Shown: piece by piece, positions 1 to 8,126 of the stretch
How the letters are laid out: each line of letters opens with the position of its first letter
Numbering within the stretch: position 1 is the stretch's first letter
Source of the DNA: Lutraria lutraria
Lineage: Eukaryota > Mollusca > Bivalvia > Venerida > Mactridae
Assembly (NCBI GenBank): GCA_964023205.1
Contig: OZ026833.1
Span: 32,576,830 to 32,640,829, forward strand
DNA: 64,000 bases
Direction of reading: 5' to 3'
The notes under the pieces: generated by a model
The model's database searches: none
The model's input: the letters and a program-made list of their open reading frames with translations, nothing else
Told to the model about the DNA's origin: nothing
Position numbers and translations under genes: made by a program

Positions 1-5
1 TTTCT

Positions 6-377
6 TCATAGCTTTTTCACCAGTGTGGCAACACCTCCACTGAGTGCTCCTGCAGCAACAGCTTTAGCAATGATTGGAGCAAGAGCTAGTAATGGAAATA
101 ATCCTCCTTTTTGATTCAACACACGTTTCTTTTTTTGAATGGATACTCTTTTATCTGCTAAAGTGCGGAGATGTTGACGCTTGGACTTCAACCTTTGCTT
201 TTGAGAGGGGGATAAGGCAACATTGCCTTTTAAAACATTCTGACAGCATTCTGCCACACATTGAATCATTTCTTTAGATGCTCCATGTATCATCTTTCTT
301 CTTAACCCATCTGGGGCTTGAGTTAAACCCAAAACCAGATGTCCGTATTTATGCAGGAGTGGTCGCTTTGGTGCCAT
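6..377 (-). CDS. Small basic core-type protein of the viral element (123 aa)
   Basis: ATG at 377, stop at 6-8. The protein is rich in Lys, Arg and Gln, and its last ~33 residues are hydrophobic and glycine-rich after an NQKGG motif. Residues ~26-95 align by eye with residues ~22-95 of the next gene upstream: both have a basic start, a KEM helix, a Q/K-rich helix, then a K-R-x-L-x-x-x-GG turn. The two are therefore paralogous. The layout resembles small DNA-binding or membrane-active core proteins of adenovirus, Polinton and adintovirus type, but that function is inferred. A TATAAAAG box on the minus strand at 413-420 lies ~36 bp upstream of the ATG and almost touches the stop codon of the upstream gene, so it probably has its own promoter. 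Its 3' signals lie outside the window. Confidence 0.75.
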   Translation of the reverse strand: MAPKRPLLHKYGHLVLGLTQAPDGLRRKMIHGASKEMIQCVAECCQNVLKGNVALSPSQKQRLKSKRQHLRTLADKRVSIQKKKRVLNQKGGLFPLLALAPIIAKAVAAGALSGGVATLVKKL

Positions 378-412
378 TATGTCAAATAATACCTGTTTTT
401 ACTTCTTCACAG

Positions 413-420
413 CTTTTATA
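413..420 (-). promoter_or_regulatory. TATA box for the 123-aa core gene
   Basis: TATAAAAG on the minus strand, 36-43 bp before the ATG at 377. It gives a predicted start of transcription near 388. It adjoins or overlaps the stop codon region of the upstream gene (416-418). Confidence 0.5.
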
Positions 421-1654
421 CTAAAGCATCAAAGGCTTGTCTTGAAGCTTGATTCATAGGGCCCTGTCTCATCAGGTGAATACGATGTCTCAAAAGGGGT
501 TTCAAGACAGCCTGTCTTGATAAGGTAGACAAGGATAGGGGTGAAAAACGGCACAATGGAGTGTCTGGTGAACTTCTTGAACTGGGAGATGATCTACTGG
601 ATGAACTTCTAGAACTGTGAGATGATCTACTGGATGAACTCCTAGATGAATTTCTTGAAGAACTCAAACTACTTGACCCACTGCTTGAAGAACTACTTGG
701 TGAACTTCTAGAATAACTTCTAGATAAACTGCTTGGCCCACTGCTTGAATAACTCAAACTACTTGGCGAACTTCTAGATAAACTGCTTGAATAACTCAAA
801 CTGCTTGGTCCACTTCTTGATAAACTTCTTGAACTTCTAGATGAACTGCTTGGTCCACTTCTAGATAAACTGCTTGAATAACTCAAACTGCTTGGTCCAC
901 TTCTTGATAAACTTCTTGAACTTCTAGATGAACTGCTTGGTCCACTTCTAGATAAACTTCTAGATGAACTTCTTAAACTTTTAGGTGTGCTAAAACTGTT
1001 TGATCCACTTCTAGAAGAATTTTGAGATGAGCTTTTAGATGAATTTCTAGATGAGCTAAAGCTCAAACTACTCACAGGACTGATAGGAGACCATTGTAAC
1101 TTACTGATTGGAGTTACAGCCATAGAGGGTGTTGAAGTGGTTTGCTTTCGACGACGGAGAGTAATAAAACGTTCATTGATCTTGGCAGGCGATTTTCTAG
1201 CTTTTTTAGCTGGAGCTTTTCTAGGTTTTCTAGCAGGCGATTTTCTAGCTTTTTTAGCTGGAGCTTTTCTAGGTTTTCTAGCAGGCGCTTTTCTGGCTTT
1301 TTTAGCTGGAGATTTTACAAATTTACGAATCGTCTTTTGACCATTCCATCGGAGTAAACTTCGTATCATGACTCCACCAAGAAATCCACCTCCTCCTGGT
1401 TTCAATATGAGTTGACGTTTAGTATCCATGTCCACTTGATCATCTCCCAGCTGCTCTAATTCATGCTGATGTTTTTGCATAAAGTTTTGTGTTTGTTTAG
1501 GTAGCACAATTTTCTTTTTTAAAATCACCTTTGCTGCTAAGGTGAACCACTTGAGCATTTCTTTTAATCCAGACCTTAGCATTTGCTCCCGTACAGTAGG
1601 GTCTCGTTCCTGACCCAAATGTTCTAACGATTGAGCTATGGCTGTGGCTGACAT
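416..1654 (-). CDS. Core/packaging-type protein with histone-H1-like and Ser/Arg-rich repeats (412 aa)
   Basis: ATG at 1654. Three parts are visible. Residues 20-100 are a helical domain shared with the 123-aa neighbour, ending in a GGGGFLGG turn. Residues ~112-160 are a Lys/Pro/Ala repeat of the PAKKARK/PARKPRK kind, coded by a 48-bp tandem repeat (about 2.6 copies near 1190-1315), very like histone H1 tails or sperm-type basic proteins. Residues ~190-385 are low-complexity Ser/Arg with SRSS, SRSGPSS and SSLS blocks. A DNA-condensing virion core protein, functionally like adenovirus core proteins, is the best inference. The long SR tail suggests phosphorylation-controlled binding to DNA or RNA. 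A TATATATAAA box lies ~35 bp upstream, inside the end of the ATPase gene. Low-complexity regions make homology calls unreliable; the reading frame itself is intact. Confidence 0.75.
   Translation of the reverse strand: MSATAIAQSLEHLGQERDPTVREQMLRSGLKEMLKWFTLAAKVILKKKIVLPKQTQNFMQKHQHELEQLGDDQVDMDTKRQLILKPGGGGFLGGVMIRSLLRWNGQKTIRKFVKSPAKKARKAPARKPRKAPAKKARKSPARKPRKAPAKKARKSPAKINERFITLRRRKQTTSTPSMAVTPISKLQWSPISPVSSLSFSSSRNSSKSSSQNSSRSGSNSFSTPKSLRSSSRSLSRSGPSSSSRSSRSLSRSGPSSLSYSSSLSRSGPSSSSRSSRSLSRSGPSSLSYSSSLSRSSPSSLSYSSSGPSSLSRSYSRSSPSSSSSSGSSSLSSSRNSSRSSSSRSSHSSRSSSSRSSPSSRSSPDTPLCRFSPLSLSTLSRQAVLKPLLRHRIHLMRQGPMNQASRQAFDALV
1189..1315 (-). repeat. 48-bp tandem repeat coding a 16-residue Lys/Pro/Ala unit
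   Basis: Two full copies and a partial third of a 48-bp unit (first unit starts GGCGATTTTCTAGC on the plus strand). The unit length is a multiple of three, so the repeat stays in frame and expands the H1-like basic segment. Confidence 0.8.
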
Positions 1655-1687
1655 GATGACTGAATGATCTTATATGAGTAAACGATG

Positions 1688-1697
1688 TTTATATATA
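1688..1697 (-). promoter_or_regulatory. TATA box for the 412-aa core gene
   Basis: A TATATATAAA sequence read on the minus strand, about 35-43 bp upstream of the ATG at 1654 and overlapping the last codons of the ATPase gene. Confidence 0.45.
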
Positions 1698-2336
1698 CAC
1701 AACTGGCCCACGTTTTTCTCCAGTGATCCAGTGATGAAAAATATCTGTTCTTAACCGATAACTGTCTGGTGTTTGAGGGTGAAAGTCAATCACTAAATAC
1801 CCATGAGGTGTAGAGATAGCATCTTGATAAGCGGGTAACAAGTGTGGCAATTGAATTTGATTCGCCAACACTTTGATTTGTCCTTTATCTCTTGTGTTTT
1901 GAAATAAGATCATGTAATGTGCATTTAAACTCAGGGTACGACTGGCTTTCGATTGTTGAAACATGTTTTGTGTAATGTAGATCACACTAGCATTACGATG
2001 GTGACCTTTTCGTGTAAACCATAATTTGATTTTCTCTTCATCTTTATCACCAAGCATGTCATCAAATATAATTAAATGAGGAATGGATGTATCCTCTACT
2101 ATCTCTTCATCCTCGTCAGGTATCCCCTGTATGAACCGAATACTAGGTTCTTGTTCTTGTAATTGTGCATAGGCTACTTGCCATTCTTTGTAACACCATA
2201 CAATACGCTCTGGTACTACTTGAAACAAATCTGATTTGTATTCCAACACCTTTTTTACAAATTGTGTTTTACCAGAGCCACTAGGGCCTGAGATAAACAT
2301 ATTGCAAGGATGCTTAAAAAGTAAACTGGACTCCAT
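1689..2336 (-). CDS. A32/FtsK-HerA-like genome-packaging ATPase (215 aa)
   Basis: ATG at 2336. Walker A GPSGSGKT is at residues 17-24, right after a short hydrophobic strand. Walker B LIIFDDM is at 88-94, and a YITQN sensor strand at 120-124 follows the RKGHHRN segment. This order and the ~215-residue length match the packaging ATPases of Polintons, adintoviruses and relatives of poxvirus A32, which pump genome DNA into preformed capsids using ATP. It sits between the DNA polymerase gene block and the core-protein genes on the same strand, as expected for such an element. No frame breaks or missing motif residues were seen, suggesting recent function. The family is clear; the exact lineage is not, because capsid genes lie outside the window. 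Confidence 0.9.
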   Translation of the reverse strand: MESSLLFKHPCNMFISGPSGSGKTQFVKKVLEYKSDLFQVVPERIVWCYKEWQVAYAQLQEQEPSIRFIQGIPDEDEEIVEDTSIPHLIIFDDMLGDKDEEKIKLWFTRKGHHRNASVIYITQNMFQQSKASRTLSLNAHYMILFQNTRDKGQIKVLANQIQLPHLLPAYQDAISTPHGYLVIDFHPQTPDSYRLRTDIFHHWITGEKRGPVVYI

Positions 2337-2376
2337 GACGTGAAAATCACAACTAACACTATTGGAAGAAAAACAT

Positions 2377-2386
2377 TTTATTTATT
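2377..2386 (-). terminator. Polyadenylation signal after the minus-strand polymerase block
   Basis: AATAAATAAA on the minus strand, beginning 13 bases beyond the stop of the 120-aa gene and ahead of the ATPase ATG. It probably ends transcripts of the polymerase and small genes by normal polyadenylation, unlike the histone-type ends in the right arm. Confidence 0.5.
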
Positions 2387-2398
2387 TGTGTAACAAGT

Positions 2399-2761
2399 TT
2401 ATGTATGAGTACAAGAATAATCACAACAAGAACAACACATGTCATGTAATGGTAACAACAGTTTGTCAGAAAATTCAAACACACATTCTGAATGTCCAAA
2501 TTGACTCAGAAATGTTAACACAGAGTCATTGTTCACCACCTGTTTGAACCAATCCGTTTCACTCAAGTCCATGGGTACTGATTGTTTATAAAATGAATTC
2601 ATCACATGAAGTCCATGTTTCATTTCTTCAAACATGTCTGGTGTACTCAACTGTTGTCGAATCCATTCCAGAGAATGATGACCTTCAGGTATCTTCATAC
2701 GATAAGCAAATACCAATGCTTTTCTCAACAGGGTATGGTTCATAATATCAAACTGTTCCAT
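2399..2761 (-). CDS. Unrecognised small protein of the viral element (120 aa)
   Basis: ATG at 2761, stop at 2399-2401. It overlaps the end of the upstream 95-aa gene by 22 bases in another frame, as in compact viral genomes. The sequence is mixed helical and moderately acidic, with a Cys cluster (CCSCCDYSC) at the C-terminus that may bind metal. I do not recognise a family. A polyadenylation signal follows at once. The overlap and the lack of stops support a real gene, but the function is unknown. Confidence 0.6.
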   Translation of the reverse strand: MEQFDIMNHTLLRKALVFAYRMKIPEGHHSLEWIRQQLSTPDMFEEMKHGLHVMNSFYKQSVPMDLSETDWFKQVVNNDSVLTFLSQFGHSECVFEFSDKLLLPLHDMCCSCCDYSCTHT

Positions 2762-3027
2762 TCTTGAATCGTGTGAATCACTCTATCGTTACATACATAA
2801 GTATTCCAATCGTCTCGATGGATAGCTTTCAAGTCTAAGTGTGCACTAATCATAGCATCACGAATCATCTGTCTAAATAGTTCAAACGTGTGAGGGTTCA
2901 GAATCCACGCGCGAATGTCCTTGACCTTGACAAGGTCATCTTGTACAATACTGTATAACGTATCCGTATACAGCTCAAAATCCAAAATGTAATATAAACT
3001 TATAAATCGTCTAGATGGTTTAACCAT
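2740..3027 (-). CDS. Unrecognised small protein of the viral element (95 aa)
   Basis: The open frame extends to 3048 without an ATG there; the first ATG is at 3027, starting MVKPSRRF, giving 95 residues. It overlaps the upstream gene by 28 bases and the downstream gene by 22 bases, so three consecutive genes overlap in alternating frames. A 17-bp palindrome, TGACCTTGACAAGGTCA, lies inside it at 2922-2938. No family recognised. Confidence 0.55.
   Translation of the reverse strand: MVKPSRRFISLYYILDFELYTDTLYSIVQDDLVKVKDIRAWILNPHTFELFRQMIRDAMISAHLDLKAIHRDDWNTYVCNDRVIHTIQEWNSLIL
2922..2938. promoter_or_regulatory. 17-bp palindrome of two nuclear-receptor half-sites
   Basis: TGACCTTGACAAGGTCA, a perfect inverted pair of CAAGGTCA half-sites inside coding sequence. 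CAAGGTCA is the extended half-site used by NR5A/ERR-type receptors. It may be chance codon usage, but the same half-site recurs at several promoters of the element. Confidence 0.3.
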
Positions 3028-3542
3028 AATTGAATATTTCCTGAACAAATCACTATTCTAGGTCGATTCGCATGAACGGCTTCAATCTCGTCTTTGACTT
3101 CTCTTAAGCGATGCCTTAATTTATAGAACACGGCACGATACTGTAGAATATGAATAACATGAGTGAACGGTACCTGTCTCTTAAATACCATGATACCACG
3201 TATTTTAAACTGTGAATACGGACGCCATCCGGGGTGAGATCTCCCATTGTCCTCTTCAGCCATACTGAACCATATCACATTGGGGGTAGAACGAAAATTG
3301 TTAGCTAAGGCAGATACGTCGCTCAAATTAGCATCGTGGATTAAAAAATCCCATGTCGTAGATAACATACGATCTAAGCTTTGTTGTACCACATTCAGTT
3401 TTCGTAGAATCGGTAATTTTTGGTTGAATGACAAGTCCTGGCGATCACCTACATCCTTCAACAGTCTCTCTATCCGTCGATGATTTGTATGTTGTAAGCT
3501 ATGTATAGCATTATGAGTAGCCCATGTGTGCACTAACTCCAT
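3000..3542 (-). CDS. Unrecognised protein of the viral element (180 aa, start uncertain)
   Basis: The frame is open back to 3626 but has no ATG before 3542 (MELVHTW), which gives 180 residues. A second ATG at 3622 opens a short overlapping frame whose first residues look like an F-box start (Leu-Pro-x-Glu-Leu). It lies one base out of register with the main frame, so a one-base indel, or an unseen upstream exon, may separate the true 5' end. The main frame is helical with many Arg/His and no recognised motif. It lies directly after the DNA polymerase gene on the same strand. Confidence 0.55.
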   Translation of the reverse strand: MELVHTWATHNAIHSLQHTNHRRIERLLKDVGDRQDLSFNQKLPILRKLNVVQQSLDRMLSTTWDFLIHDANLSDVSALANNFRSTPNVIWFSMAEEDNGRSHPGWRPYSQFKIRGIMVFKRQVPFTHVIHILQYRAVFYKLRHRLREVKDEIEAVHANRPRIVICSGNIQLWLNHLDDL

Positions 3543-3682
3543 CTTCCATGTTTTAGCGTTAGCCCATATGACATAACGATAAATTTTCTCAGCTCTATCG
3601 GTAGTAAGGGTATCCAATCCATGTCTTTATGAATAATGAATTTTAGATGACTTGTTCTAGGCCTCTAGCTCAAAGGTCAAGG

Positions 3683-6600
3683 TCAGTCATGTAGATAACC
3701 ATAAGGCACAGTCATATGATTCTCGACCACAATACGTTTGGTATATACCGAACGAAATGTTTTGACTTGTTTCTCACTGGTCACGGTTCTGTCCTTATGA
3801 CGTTTAATCCGAGAAGCATATTCAACTACGGTCGAATAATGATGTCTGTCTTTCACACAATCCACCATCGTATTGAAATTCACTTGTTGAGTGGCATTGT
3901 AGTCTAACGTAATGCCTTTCACTTTGCATTTTTGATGGAGTTCACCGTTTTCAATGTATTCATAGCCATAGTTCTTTGGACCTAAAGCGACATATCTCAC
4001 AATACGACCCTTTGGTACCTCATCTGTCCATTTTCCCAATCGACTGGAGATAATAGGAACATTATAGCCATCAGGGTCATGAATGTACATACAACTGTCT
4101 GTGTCAAAATACAGTACTCTCTTTCCTAGAGGTTCAAGCACTTTGTACAGTTCTAATCGAGCATAAGCCGTCACAAATGAAGCCACCACAGGATTGGCTG
4201 ATGAATGAGGGTCTGCTTTGTCCGATTCATCAGTATAATTCATTAACATGAATTCATCATGATCAAAACACTCTGCATATTTCACAGACTTTTTAGGATC
4301 GTTCAGTATTCCGTAGAACTGGTCCAATCGATGAACATACTCTGTTTTAGGCAAGAGGTTAGTTTGAGCATTTTTACCCCAGAGACAATTCAGCATGGTT
4401 TTGGCAAAAGCTCGTTTTCCTGGATTTTTCTCCACCTGTTGCAAACGAATTCCTTCTGCTTCAAAATAATCCTGTTTAAATTTATCTTGAGCCTCTTCCG
4501 TATCCACCCCTGGAGGATATCCACTAGCCTCTTGTTTCATTTTCAAGTATTTATCAATGTATTGCCGATAGACGTCCGTACTCCATTCATCCCAGTGCCA
4601 TACATGATACACTTTTGATACTTGATAGCCTAAAGCAATAGCTTTAGCCAATTCAACATGAGTCCATGTGCCATACAAGAACCGTTCATACGGGGAATGT
4701 GTACAATAATCCATCTCCTTCTCAGCACAGGTACGGCATAGCGTAAACACCATTTTACTATTACAGTGTATGGGTAAGACAGGCATCCATAAATCTTGCG
4801 GGGGTAGAACACGACATTTAATCAGTCCTTTGTATTTCTCAATATGCTGTTGATCAATTTGTTCTTGACTCATGATCACTGGATGACCTATCGGATAAGC
4901 CCTGTACTTGTTCACATACGGATAGAGAGAACAAATATCCACATATTTGATTTCTTGGTCGTTGTCTACTTCATGATACAGTCGGACGGCATTCGTACGA
5001 CCTCCGAACAAAGCTTCCCTGGGTTGAATCGGGCCTTGACCATGATAGAATCGTTCCACTCTTGTCTTATAGGCAGGATCCTTTTGACAACGCTGATCAA
5101 ATTCACATTCCCACATGACCACAACAGGATACCCCTGTTCTTTCAAAGACTCCAGTCGCTTATACGTATCGTGATAGGCCTGTTGCATGGTTCTCAAAGT
5201 ATACGGATTGATGGTACTTCGGTTAGGAAAACAGGTGGGGCATCCATGGTACCAACATCCCATGAATTCATACACGGTGTTGGTCTCTTGACAATAGCCA
5301 TCCACGTAATAAGGTCCAATTTTGACTTCGCCTTTGTTATTCAAGGCATGCCGAATATGTATCTCTTCGGTGACAGCCATCATTTGTAGCCAACGTATGC
5401 CTTTCATGGAATACCGGGTTTTATTGGGATACCCGGCATCCGAAATCACGGCTAAACTATGAGGTGGCATGGAACTTTTGCGCCAGGCTTTGTTACACAC
5501 TTGAGCTAATGTGGTAGCTTCAGTAAATGGATCTATTTGATCACTTTCCAATAATTGTTGACGAAATTCTCCACACCCGCGTCTTAAAATGTCCACATCC
5601 GATTGACAGTATTTCTCCATTTCCTTTTGAAAATCAAATACGTCACCTTTTCTTTCATTGTACCAGGTTAAAAACTCTTCACGTCGCTCTGGTTTCATAC
5701 TATCCGGTTTGTAAAAGTGTAGCGGTAAATAAGGTCCCACATAATCTTGATACGTCAAGGTGTTTGCATAGAATGGAAACCATCCTTTGGCTAACTCGGT
5801 CAGTCCAAATGCATTGGGAAAATAGGAGAGAGGCATACTCAGGAAACTGAGGGAGTCAATCATGCGTATTCCATGCACTCTCAATTGAATGATTTTACTA
5901 CCATTCATAATCAACTGGGGTTTCGCCGTCCCCTGAGTAACCACATATCTAAGAATAAACTGAGCGTCATAGCCTTGAGCATTGTGGGCTATCACTGTCG
6001 ATCCTCGATGGGTAGGGAGGAATAGCCAAGTACAGAATTGTTGTAACGTATTTTCACCACGGAATGTCATTTGTCTGGCTTCATTCACCTCTTCACAATA
6101 CTCACATGGAGCTTTCACTGACTTACACATACAGTCACCACAAGCACGTTGAGCCACACAAAAATTAGGGATATGTTCTCCAGAATCAAAACGACATTCA
6201 AAATCAAAAAAGATGAATGGTACTGCTGGTTGTTTTCTATTGGGTGGTTCATACGTTGGAATGTAACAGTCATGATCTGGTCCTACTATGGCTTTACAAC
6301 ACCTGCATTTCTTTGTCCCTGGGCAAACGTGACTCCGTTTCGTTTCAATCACCTTTTGCCCACATTTCTTACAATTCCATACGGATTCACAAATGGTTTT
6401 ACGTCGTTTTCCCGTTTTTGTTTTATGATTGTCAAAACATGCCTGACTCTGGAATAGGCGACGACAATCCGGACATCTTATAGATTGTCCTGCTGGGCAC
6501 AGGGTGTGAGCATAACACTGACAAATATGGCTACACTGGTGTCCTTCACGGTGATCATAACCGACATCACACCATTCACAATAATAACTCCGTCCGAGAA

Positions 6601-7474
6601 ATCCGGTAATGGATACGATACAGTCATAATGATTATCATGGTGAAAGATATGAATCACACGACTTTTTTCAGTCATAGCAGGTGGTTTGAATAACAATTC
6701 ACTTCCATAATGTTGTGGATGGATTTTAATCACATAGCCTGGATAGAGATAGTCCTGTAGTTTTTGGTATTCTTCTATACCACACGACTGATCCGATGAA
6801 ATACCCACTTGCTTCAACAATGCTTCAGCTTCGTATTTTTGAAGATTTTTCTTAGAGTGACGTATAAGACCCCATCGTTTTTTCCATTCTGGGGTTTGAT
6901 TTTCATGTACTTTACACCGTCCTACCACAATCGATCTAGCTAAACACATAGAGTCTTTACTATTGTCAATACACACAACACTTGTCTTTGACTTCCGCAT
7001 ACTGGATAAGTTTGGTGCTTTAAACGTTTTCTTTCCGGATCCCTGTGGCATAGCAATATGCGTAATTTCCATCTGTGCCGCCCCATCATGAATTTTAAAT
7101 TGACGGTTACTTTGTGCCACACGTTCAATTTCATCCAATAATGTATCTCCACTAATACGAGATGCCCTATTAAACGGAACATGTATCCCAAAGTCCAAAT
7201 CAGGATGTAGAATAGATACTCGAACTCGATCATTCGATCTCACTTCACATCTCTTGTAGAGTTGGTCCATCATATCATTAAACAACCGGTTTGTAAATTC
7301 AAACGATTGATTATACGGTTGAAATGTCACATCATATACTCTAGATTGTGTCTTGAATTTCCTTGACTTTCTTTCCATGCGTGACTGTATGTCATAATAG
7401 TCGCGCACAGGCTCAAACTTACTTCGTTTAGTTGGAGGTTCATCCTCACCACTAGTACTGTCGGTATCTGACAT
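3683..7474 (-). CDS. polB: Protein-primed family B DNA polymerase, Polinton/adintovirus type (1263 aa)
   Basis: This enzyme would replicate the element. I start it at the ATG at 7474: the open frame runs to 7540 but begins without ATG, and a minus-strand TATA box at 7502-7510 would put transcription start just before 7474. In this numbering, residues ~170-290 have an OTU-like pattern (Cys177 in DSMCLARSI, His282 in DNHYD). Residues ~298-405 are a multi-Cys/His zinc-binding stretch. Exo I is at D424/E426, Exo II around N498 and D503, Exo III around D626. Pol A is DICSLYP (846-852), pol B KTMLNCLWG (1025-1033), pol C DTDS (1124-1127). Residues ~725-791 carry the Vsr-like insert (ETNTVYEF, GCWYHGCPTC, MWECEF) seen in Polinton-type polymerases. 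All catalytic residues are present and there are no stops. Confidence 0.92.
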   Translation of the reverse strand: MSDTDSTSGEDEPPTKRSKFEPVRDYYDIQSRMERKSRKFKTQSRVYDVTFQPYNQSFEFTNRLFNDMMDQLYKRCEVRSNDRVRVSILHPDLDFGIHVPFNRASRISGDTLLDEIERVAQSNRQFKIHDGAAQMEITHIAMPQGSGKKTFKAPNLSSMRKSKTSVVCIDNSKDSMCLARSIVVGRCKVHENQTPEWKKRWGLIRHSKKNLQKYEAEALLKQVGISSDQSCGIEEYQKLQDYLYPGYVIKIHPQHYGSELLFKPPAMTEKSRVIHIFHHDNHYDCIVSITGFLGRSYYCEWCDVGYDHREGHQCSHICQCYAHTLCPAGQSIRCPDCRRLFQSQACFDNHKTKTGKRRKTICESVWNCKKCGQKVIETKRSHVCPGTKKCRCCKAIVGPDHDCYIPTYEPPNRKQPAVPFIFFDFECRFDSGEHIPNFCVAQRACGDCMCKSVKAPCEYCEEVNEARQMTFRGENTLQQFCTWLFLPTHRGSTVIAHNAQGYDAQFILRYVVTQGTAKPQLIMNGSKIIQLRVHGIRMIDSLSFLSMPLSYFPNAFGLTELAKGWFPFYANTLTYQDYVGPYLPLHFYKPDSMKPERREEFLTWYNERKGDVFDFQKEMEKYCQSDVDILRRGCGEFRQQLLESDQIDPFTEATTLAQVCNKAWRKSSMPPHSLAVISDAGYPNKTRYSMKGIRWLQMMAVTEEIHIRHALNNKGEVKIGPYYVDGYCQETNTVYEFMGCWYHGCPTCFPNRSTINPYTLRTMQQAYHDTYKRLESLKEQGYPVVVMWECEFDQRCQKDPAYKTRVERFYHGQGPIQPREALFGGRTNAVRLYHEVDNDQEIKYVDICSLYPYVNKYRAYPIGHPVIMSQEQIDQQHIEKYKGLIKCRVLPPQDLWMPVLPIHCNSKMVFTLCRTCAEKEMDYCTHSPYERFLYGTWTHVELAKAIALGYQVSKVYHVWHWDEWSTDVYRQYIDKYLKMKQEASGYPPGVDTEEAQDKFKQDYFEAEGIRLQQVEKNPGKRAFAKTMLNCLWGKNAQTNLLPKTEYVHRLDQFYGILNDPKKSVKYAECFDHDEFMLMNYTDESDKADPHSSANPVVASFVTAYARLELYKVLEPLGKRVLYFDTDSCMYIHDPDGYNVPIISSRLGKWTDEVPKGRIVRYVALGPKNYGYEYIENGELHQKCKVKGITLDYNATQQVNFNTMVDCVKDRHHYSTVVEYASRIKRHKDRTVTSEKQVKTFRSVYTKRIVVENHMTVPYGYLHD

Positions 7475-7501
7475 GATTATGATCTTAAAACTTCTCCGCC
7501 G

Positions 7502-7510
7502 TTTTTTATA
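7502..7510 (-). promoter_or_regulatory. TATA box of the polymerase gene
   Basis: TATAAAAAA on the minus strand, ~28-36 bases before the ATG at 7474. It excludes the upstream non-ATG extension of the polymerase frame and fixes the start. Confidence 0.55.
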
Positions 7511-7518
7511 CTTCGGGT

Positions 7519-7527
7519 TCAAGGTCA
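7519..7527 (+). promoter_or_regulatory. TCAAGGTCA half-site between divergent promoters
   Basis: A perfect extended nuclear-receptor half-site lying between the TATA box of the polymerase and the TATA box of the zinc-knuckle gene. Related copies occur at 3677-3685, 8572-8580, 9406-9414 and 9509-9517. Confidence 0.3.
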
Positions 7528-7542
7528 CAACGCGTGACACTC

Positions 7543-7550
7543 TATAAAAG
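7543..7550 (+). promoter_or_regulatory. TATA box of the zinc-knuckle gene
   Basis: TATAAAAG, 34-41 bases before the ATG at 7584. With the minus-strand TATA box at 7502-7510 it forms a compact divergent promoter. Confidence 0.55.
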
Positions 7551-7583
7551 ACGTACGCTCCGTCCGTTTTTTATCATTTCAAC

Positions 7584-7934
7584 ATGAGCGATCCTAAAAT
7601 GAACCAAGTTGAAGAGAACCGAGATCAAACTTTGATGTATTCATTAAAGAAGAAAATTAAAGAGCTTAACAACTTAGCGGATCAGCTCTGTGGACAGAAA
7701 AATGTAACATGGGATCATATCAAGTGTTATCGTTGTGGAAAGAAAGGACATTATTCTACAAGCTGTACGGAACCCTTCAACAATGAATGTTTTTATTGTC
7801 ATGAACAAGGACATTTCATCGCAGACTGTCCTAAGAAACAAGGTGAACAGGTCGATCTACAGGACGCAGAACAGAGTAAGAAAAAACGTAAATACAAAAA
7901 GAATCCAACAAAAACTGTGAGTGACTTTGTGTAA
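7584..7934 (+). CDS. Two-knuckle CCHC zinc protein (116 aa)
   Basis: ATG at 7584. Residues ~50-63 (CYRCGKKGHYSTSC) and ~68-81 (CFYCHEQGHFIADC) are exact C-x2-C-x4-H-x4-C zinc knuckles. A helical N-terminus precedes them, and a Lys-rich tail (KKKRKYKKN) that can act as a nuclear signal follows. Such knuckles bind single-stranded nucleic acid in CNBP-like proteins and retroviral nucleocapsids. Here the gene shares a divergent promoter with the DNA polymerase, so a role as single-strand binding or replication accessory protein is a fair inference. A normal AATAAA signal follows at 8056. Capture from a host or retroelement gene is possible. Confidence 0.8.
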   Translation: MSDPKMNQVEENRDQTLMYSLKKKIKELNNLADQLCGQKNVTWDHIKCYRCGKKGHYSTSCTEPFNNECFYCHEQGHFIADCPKKQGEQVDLQDAEQSKKKRKYKKNPTKTVSDFV

Positions 7935-7940
7935 TCCAGA

Positions 7941-7980
7941 CAATGTGTTGGACAATGTGTTGGACAATGTGTTGGACAAT
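7941..7980 (+). repeat. 12-bp tandem repeat in a 3' UTR
   Basis: GACAATGTGTTG is repeated three times, with a fourth partial copy, directly after the zinc-knuckle stop codon. It is a short 3' UTR minisatellite. Confidence 0.7.
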
Positions 7981-8055
7981 TGTGTATAGACTTAAATTGG
8001 AGACTAAGTGAGTTGTATTGTGTTGTACTTTGTTGTACTTTAGAATGTTTTCAAA

Positions 8056-8061
8056 AATAAA
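8056..8061 (+). terminator. Polyadenylation signal of the zinc-knuckle gene
   Basis: AATAAA 122 bases after the stop codon of the CCHC gene. This gene uses the polyadenylation route, unlike the three accessory genes to its right. Confidence 0.55.
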
Positions 8062-8126
8062 ATGATAGACAATGTAATATGCTTTTGTCTTTGCTTGAGA
8101 AACAAAACGAATCTAACACATATGGT

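Noticed and set aside
1137..1357. Plus-strand open frames over the core-protein gene
   Set aside because: They are shadows of the 48-bp in-frame repeat on the minus strand.
2922..2938. Palindrome as a protein-binding operator for the small genes
   Set aside because: It is inside coding sequence of the 95-aa gene with no promoter nearby; reported only as part of the half-site pattern.
7475..7540. N-terminal extension of the polymerase frame to 7540
   Set aside because: The first codon is GTG, not ATG, and a TATA box lies inside the extension; the ATG at 7474 fits promoter position.
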